Positions 60,355-64,000 of a DNA stretch of 64,000 nt are shown piece by piece. Source of the DNA: Hymenobacter chitinivorans DSM 11115 (GTDB taxonomy: Bacteria > Bacteroidota > Bacteroidia > Cytophagales > Hymenobacteraceae); the NCBI RefSeq assembly GCF_002797555.1, contig NZ_PGFA01000001.1, positions 1,488,001 to 1,552,000 of the forward strand, in the 5' to 3' direction. A model generated the notes under the pieces. The model did not search any database. It worked only from the letters and a program-made list of their open reading frames with translations, and was not told the origin of the DNA. The translations under genes were made by a program, and so were the position numbers. Numbering within the stretch: the stretch's first letter is position 1; the number at the start of each line of letters is the position of its first letter.

Positions 60355-61551
60355 ATGCCCGACGTTGCCGCCCTGCCGCCACCCGCTTCCGCCGTTTCTG
60401 CCCGCCCGGCCCGGGTGCAGTCCATCGACCTGGTCCGCGGCCTGGTCATGATTATTATGGCCCTGGACCACGTGCGCGAGTTCTGGAGCCCCACGCCGGT
60501 GCGCCCCGAGGACGTCAGCCAGGCTTCGGCATTGCTGTTCTTCTCCCGCTGGATTACCCATTTCTGCGCCCCGACCTTTGTTTTTCTGGCCGGGGTCAGC
60601 ATCTTTCTCTACCAGCAGAAAACCGTCCGCCGCCCGGCCGTGAGCTGGTTTTTGCTCACCCGTGGCCTGTGGCTGGTGGCCCTGGAAATGCTGGTTATCA
60701 ACTTCCTGCTGCAGTGGAGCTACCAGATGGTGCTGCTGCAGGTAATCTGGGCTACGGGCTGGGGCATGGTGCTGCTGGCCGCCCTGCTGTGGCTGCCGCG
60801 CTGGCTGCTGGGAGCTTTGTCGCTCGGCTTTCTGGCCCTGCACAATCTGCTGCCGACCATTGCCCCGGTTACTTCTGCCAACCTCATCTGGGCCCTGCTG
60901 CACAACGGGCCGTTTCTGGTGCCGGCCACGGGTGGCAGTCCGGCGTTTCTGGTGGCGTATTCCATCGGGCCCTGGGCGGCGGTGCTGGTGGCCGGCTACT
61001 GGGTGGGGCCCTGGTTTACGCTCCCGCTCGAGCAGCGCAACCGCCGCCTGCGCCTGGCCGGAGCCGCCCTGCTGCTGGGCTTCGTGGCGCTGCGGCTCAC
61101 CAACTGGTACGGGGAGCCCACCCTGTGGAGTGTGCAGCCCCGGGGCAGTTTTTACACCGTGCTGTCTTTTCTGAATATCACTAAGTATCCGCCCTCCGTG
61201 CTGTTTCTGAGCCTCACGCTCGGCGTGGCGCTGCTGCTGCTGAGCGCCGCCGAAACCGCCGCGGGCCGCGGGGCCGAAGTACTGCGCACCTACGGCCGGG
61301 TGCCGTTTTTCTACTACCTGCTCCACCTGCTGCTCATCAGCCTCGGGGCCCTGCTCTGGACCACGCTGGCCTTCGGGCATCCCATCAATTTCGGCTTTAT
61401 TGACCGCAAAGACTGGCCCGCTACCTACGCGCCGAGCCTGCTGCGGGCCTACGTGGTGTGGCTGAGCGTGGTGGGGCTGCTGTACTTGCCCTGCCGCTGG
61501 TACCAGGCCTACAAGCGGCGCCACTCCTATTGGTGGCTTTCTTATCTGTAA
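60355..61551 (+). CDS. DUF1624 (heparan-glucosaminide N-acetyltransferase-like) membrane protein
   Basis: A 398-aa protein with about 10 hydrophobic segments. The family signature is SIDLVRGLVMIIMALDHVREFW near residue 23, containing the DxxRG and DHxRxF motif. RWITHFCAPTFVFLAGVS near residue 63 follows. Homologues transfer acetyl groups across membranes to sugar amines. Inner-membrane location. Substrate unknown. The ATG at 60355 is clear. Confidence 0.82.
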   Translation: MPDVAALPPPASAVSARPARVQSIDLVRGLVMIIMALDHVREFWSPTPVRPEDVSQASALLFFSRWITHFCAPTFVFLAGVSIFLYQQKTVRRPAVSWFLLTRGLWLVALEMLVINFLLQWSYQMVLLQVIWATGWGMVLLAALLWLPRWLLGALSLGFLALHNLLPTIAPVTSANLIWALLHNGPFLVPATGGSPAFLVAYSIGPWAAVLVAGYWVGPWFTLPLEQRNRRLRLAGAALLLGFVALRLTNWYGEPTLWSVQPRGSFYTVLSFLNITKYPPSVLFLSLTLGVALLLLSAAETAAGRGAEVLRTYGRVPFFYYLLHLLLISLGALLWTTLAFGHPINFGFIDRKDWPATYAPSLLRAYVVWLSVVGLLYLPCRWYQAYKRRHSYWWLSYL

Positions 61552-61784
61552 GCCACTGGCGCGTCTGTCACAGTTGCCGAAGTTTAGGTGCCCAAGCCAA
61601 GCTCAACCAAAACCGCGGGAATACGTCCCAGCCCATTTTCAAGCAAGTGCTGCTGGGTTTTGTTTTATTTAAAATTGGCAAAATATTATATATAATTTCT
61701 ATATATTCTTCCTTTTCTCTGGTTGGTCAAGCGGGCATATTTGGCTATTCGCCTTATTCCTCACCCTTTTCCCAACCACAACCC

Positions 61785-62768
61785 ATGAAAACACTTACTA
61801 CCTCCCTGCTAAGCGCGGCCCTGCTGGGGCTGGCCCTGACAAGCTGCCAGAAAGAAGCCCAAAACCTGCCCGCCCCACGCACCCAAATCAACGACACCCG
61901 CCTCCTCGACCCGGCGGCGCAGGCCAACCGCCGCATCCAGGGCCAGCTCGACTCGACCATTGCCTTTGCCAACTCCAACCCGGCCCTGAACCTGAAGCTG
62001 GTGTCGTATTCCTTTCTGGGCCGCCTCGCCAAAGCCGAGGACCTGACGGCCGCCAAAGCCCGCATCCTGGCCGCGGGTAGCATTATTCCGGTGTATACCA
62101 ACGCCGAAAAAGCCCTGAAAGCCCAGCAGACGCCCGCCTTTACGCTCAGCACCCTGCAGGCCAGCACCGCGGCCGGCAAGCAGGCGGCCGGCGCTTCCGG
62201 CACCGTGGCCGACGCCCGCTCGGGCATCAGCACCTACCTCGATAAAGTGGTGCAGCCCGGCCAGGGCCAGGTGGAGCTGGTGTGGGAGCGGGATGGGCAG
62301 CGCTTCACTTCGCTCTGCCTCTACAACGACCGGGGCCTGGTGTACGACAACATCCTGGCCAACCTGTTTACGGTGGAAGATCAGCTGGCTGATGGGGCAG
62401 CCACCGAGCAGGCCAAGGTAACCACCTCGGCCTTCACGGCCACCGTGCTCAGCTTCGACATCAAGTGGATTTGGGGCGGGCAGCGCGGCCACATCACCGT
62501 GCAGCACAGCATTCTGTACGCCAGCGGCAAGATCAGCACCAACTCCGGCTCGACCAGCGCCTGGATGTCGGTGGGCTCGGCCGAGGCCCGGCAGCGCCGC
62601 TACTCCCTGCACAGCACTTACGCCCAGCTTACCTGGGCCTACGGCTGGGCCACGCCCACGGGCAGCTTCAGCTTCTCCTACGATGGTAGCCCGGTTAAAA
62701 TCAGCGCTTCGGTGTCGGGCGTAGGTTCCAAAGGCCAGGGGGAAGGCGTGCACACGATTTACTTGTAA
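61785..62768 (+). CDS. Hypothetical lipoprotein
   Basis: A 327-aa protein. MKTLTTSLLSAALLGLALTSCQKE is a lipoprotein signal with Cys at about residue 21. The mature part has a helical Ala/Gln-rich half (about 25-160) and a beta-rich half (about 190-327, with SFDIKWIWGGQRGHITVQHS and YGWATPTGSFSFSYDG). No family was recognised. The upstream 60 nt are AT-rich (TTATATATAATTTCTATAT) and probably hold the promoter. Start chosen because it begins the signal peptide. Confidence 0.6.
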   Translation: MKTLTTSLLSAALLGLALTSCQKEAQNLPAPRTQINDTRLLDPAAQANRRIQGQLDSTIAFANSNPALNLKLVSYSFLGRLAKAEDLTAAKARILAAGSIIPVYTNAEKALKAQQTPAFTLSTLQASTAAGKQAAGASGTVADARSGISTYLDKVVQPGQGQVELVWERDGQRFTSLCLYNDRGLVYDNILANLFTVEDQLADGAATEQAKVTTSAFTATVLSFDIKWIWGGQRGHITVQHSILYASGKISTNSGSTSAWMSVGSAEARQRRYSLHSTYAQLTWAYGWATPTGSFSFSYDGSPVKISASVSGVGSKGQGEGVHTIYL

Positions 62769-62909
62769 GCCCCCGGGCCGCTAACCGAGCCGGAATTGGA
62801 GCCGCCCCGCTCCGGTTCCGGCTTTTTCGCGTCGGCAGGGTAGCACATGCGCCTGGCCCGGCGCATCTTTGCCGGCGCTACTTTCCCACTCATTTCTGGC
62901 CCGCCACCT

Positions 62910-63836
62910 ATGCAATCTGCTTCTACCGTGCTGCTCGTGCGGCCCACCAGCTTTGGTTTCAACGCCGAAACGGCCGCTTCCAACCATTTTCAGCAGCCCC
63001 TGACCCAACTCAGCCCCGCGCAGGTGCAGCAGCAGGCCTTTGCCGAGTTCGACCAGGCCGTGGCCACGCTCCGGGCGCGGGGCGTGCGGGTGCTGGTCGA
63101 AGACGACACGCCCGCCCCGGCCAAGCCCGACGCCGTATTTCCCAACAACTGGGGCACGTTTCACCCCGACGGCCGCGTACTGCTCTACCCCATGTGCGCC
63201 CCCAACCGCCGCGCCGAGCGCCGCCCCGATATTCTGGCGCGCCTGGGCCAGCAGTTCGCAGTAACTGAAATCGTCGATTTGTCGCCCCACGAGCAGCAAG
63301 GGCGGTTTTTGGAAGGCACCGGCAGCATCATCTTCGACCATGAGCACCGCCGGGCCTACGCCGGCCTCTCAGCCCGCACCGATGCCGGCCTGTTTGCCGA
63401 AGTGGCCGCCCGCCTGGGCTACGCGCCCGTCGCCTTTCACGCCTCCGATGCCCAGGGCCAATCTATTTACCATACCAACGTGATGCTGTGCGTGGGCCCG
63501 GCGTTTGCCGTTATCTGCCTGGAAAGCATTACCGATGCCGCCGAACGGGCCCGCGTGGTGGAATCTTTAACCACGACCGGCCACGAAATCATTGCCATTT
63601 CCCTGGCCCAGGTAACCCGGTTTGCCGGCAATATGCTCACCGTGCAACCCACCGCCGGCCCCCCCGAGCTGCTGGTGATGTCGCAGAGCGCCCACGACGC
63701 CCTGACCGAGGAGCAGCGCCGCCGCCTGAGCCATTACTGCGAGCTGCTGCCCCTATCTATTCCGACCATCGAAACCATTGGGGGCGGCAGTGCGCGCTGC
63801 ATGCTGGCCGAAATTTTTCTGCCGCCGCGGGCCTAA
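62910..63836 (+). CDS. ctlX: CtlX-like arginine-deiminase-related hydrolase
   Basis: A 308-aa pentein-fold enzyme. The guanidine-modifying landmarks are PDAVFPNNWGTFHPDG (Asp, about residues 74-89), LEGTGSIIFDH, IYHTNVML (His, about 187) and the nucleophile Cys near the C-terminus in GGGSARCMLAEIF. Related enzymes are named CtlX for citrulline or arginine use in Bacteroidota; the exact substrate is inferred. The ATG at 62910 was preferred over an earlier start that would add a basic, non-conserved 21 residues. A terminator follows. Confidence 0.82.
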   Translation: MQSASTVLLVRPTSFGFNAETAASNHFQQPLTQLSPAQVQQQAFAEFDQAVATLRARGVRVLVEDDTPAPAKPDAVFPNNWGTFHPDGRVLLYPMCAPNRRAERRPDILARLGQQFAVTEIVDLSPHEQQGRFLEGTGSIIFDHEHRRAYAGLSARTDAGLFAEVAARLGYAPVAFHASDAQGQSIYHTNVMLCVGPAFAVICLESITDAAERARVVESLTTTGHEIIAISLAQVTRFAGNMLTVQPTAGPPELLVMSQSAHDALTEEQRRRLSHYCELLPLSIPTIETIGGGSARCMLAEIFLPPRA

Positions 63837-63850
63837 ATATTCCAGGCACG

Positions 63851-63889
63851 AAAAAGCGTTCGGCGGCCCTTGCCGGCGGCCGAACGTTG
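63851..63889. terminator. Terminator hairpin, mainly for the minus-strand gene
   Basis: AGCGTTCGGC pairs with GCCGAACGTT across a GC-rich loop, one G-U pair. The minus-strand reading ends in TTTTTCG; the plus-strand side has no long T-run. It sits between convergent genes. Confidence 0.6.
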
Positions 63890-63926
63890 GTGTCTGGCAT
63901 AACGAGGTAGGGTCGGACCACTGGGC

Positions 63927-64000
63927 TCAGGCCGCCGACGAATTCGCGGCCAACCAGTCCTGGGCAGCTTGCTCGTCCACGAAAATCCGGGCCCGGAAGG
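63927..64000 (-). CDS. 3' end of a small STAS-like protein gene, cut by the window edge
   Basis: Minus-strand frame with TGA at 63927-63929. The visible C-terminus is FRARIFVDEQAAQDWLAANSSAA. The F-x-x-x-x-F-x-x-x-x-A-A-x-x-W-L pattern matches the C-terminus of the protein at 58848. The remainder lies beyond position 64000. Followed by a terminator on the same strand. Confidence 0.6.
   Translation of the reverse strand, partial: FRARIFVDEQAAQDWLAANSSAA

Noticed and set aside
1..64000. rRNA or tRNA genes
   Set aside because: No tRNA-like cloverleaf with GGTTCGAATC-type T-loop in the right context, and no rRNA-like sequence, was noticed on either strand.

Overview
The window looks like a chromosomal segment of a GC-rich member of the Bacteroidota, most likely Hymenobacter or a close relative (Cytophagales). 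This rests on several traits. A TonB-dependent receptor carries an N-terminal carboxypeptidase-regulatory-like domain. There are many small lipoproteins and secreted proteins. Shine-Dalgarno sequences are largely absent. TAnnTTTG-type promoter elements sit upstream of several genes. Two-gene and single-gene transcription units are punctuated by strong hairpin terminators. No rRNA, tRNA, CRISPR array, transposase or integrase was recognised. Species assignment is inference.

Layout. 1-5.1 kb: a DUF2905 protein, then three minus-strand paralogues built from an outer-membrane-barrel-like domain. Two of them are fused behind an Lgt-like polytopic membrane domain. 5.3-8.6 kb: an SDR/DUF2867 protein divergent from an ArnT-like glycosyltransferase. 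8.8-11.4 kb: lysC-lysA, for lysine and diaminopimelate metabolism. 11.5-15.3 kb: small proteins, two lipoproteins and a secreted M28 peptidase. 15.4-21.6 kb: a biotin operon (bioB, an 87-aa unknown, bioF, bioD, bioA, and a beta-ketoacyl synthase). 21.9-24.7 kb: a divergent TonB-dependent receptor. 24.8-35.2 kb: mixed accessory genes, including a Kazal-domain lipoprotein, YiaA-like protein, two RluE/RluF-type pseudouridine synthases, lipoproteins, a proline-iminopeptidase-like hydrolase, a serine hydrolase, a DUF998 protein and YebC. 35.3-43.1 kb: two histidine-utilisation genes (hutG-like and hutU). They flank a triplet of DUF4097-like secreted proteins headed by a tandem palindromic operator-like site, an MBL hydrolase and a Gly/Ser/Thr-rich lipoprotein. 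43.1-45 kb: an AT-rich island with a McrA-like HNH nuclease, followed by a 42-bp tandem palindrome-bearing array. 45-51 kb: unknowns, duplicated F420-reductase-like oxidoreductases, a membrane protein and a small GNAT protein. 51-64 kb: HelD, an NmrA-like protein, GrpB, an SH3-like lipoprotein, MscS, an amber-interrupted small gene, a PAP2 phosphatase, a DUF1624 protein, a CtlX-like hydrolase and a truncated gene at the edge.

How genes work together. The clearest pathway is biotin: BioF, BioA, BioD and BioB cover pimeloyl thioester to biotin, and the co-transcribed ketosynthase probably helps supply the pimeloyl chain. LysC and LysA bracket the diaminopimelate pathway. HutU and the HutG-like enzyme are two steps of histidine catabolism with HutH and HutI not in view. 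Many remaining genes encode envelope functions.

Most unusual items: (a) Lgt-like plus barrel fusions with what looks like an internal signal peptide at the junction; (b) the AT-rich EVE-like/SRA-like/HNH nuclease beside the 42-bp array; (c) a dispersed 160-180 bp inverted-repeat family with covarying central hairpins, one copy lying inside the biotin operon; (d) the DUF4097 triplet with twin palindromes spaced 22 bp centre to centre.
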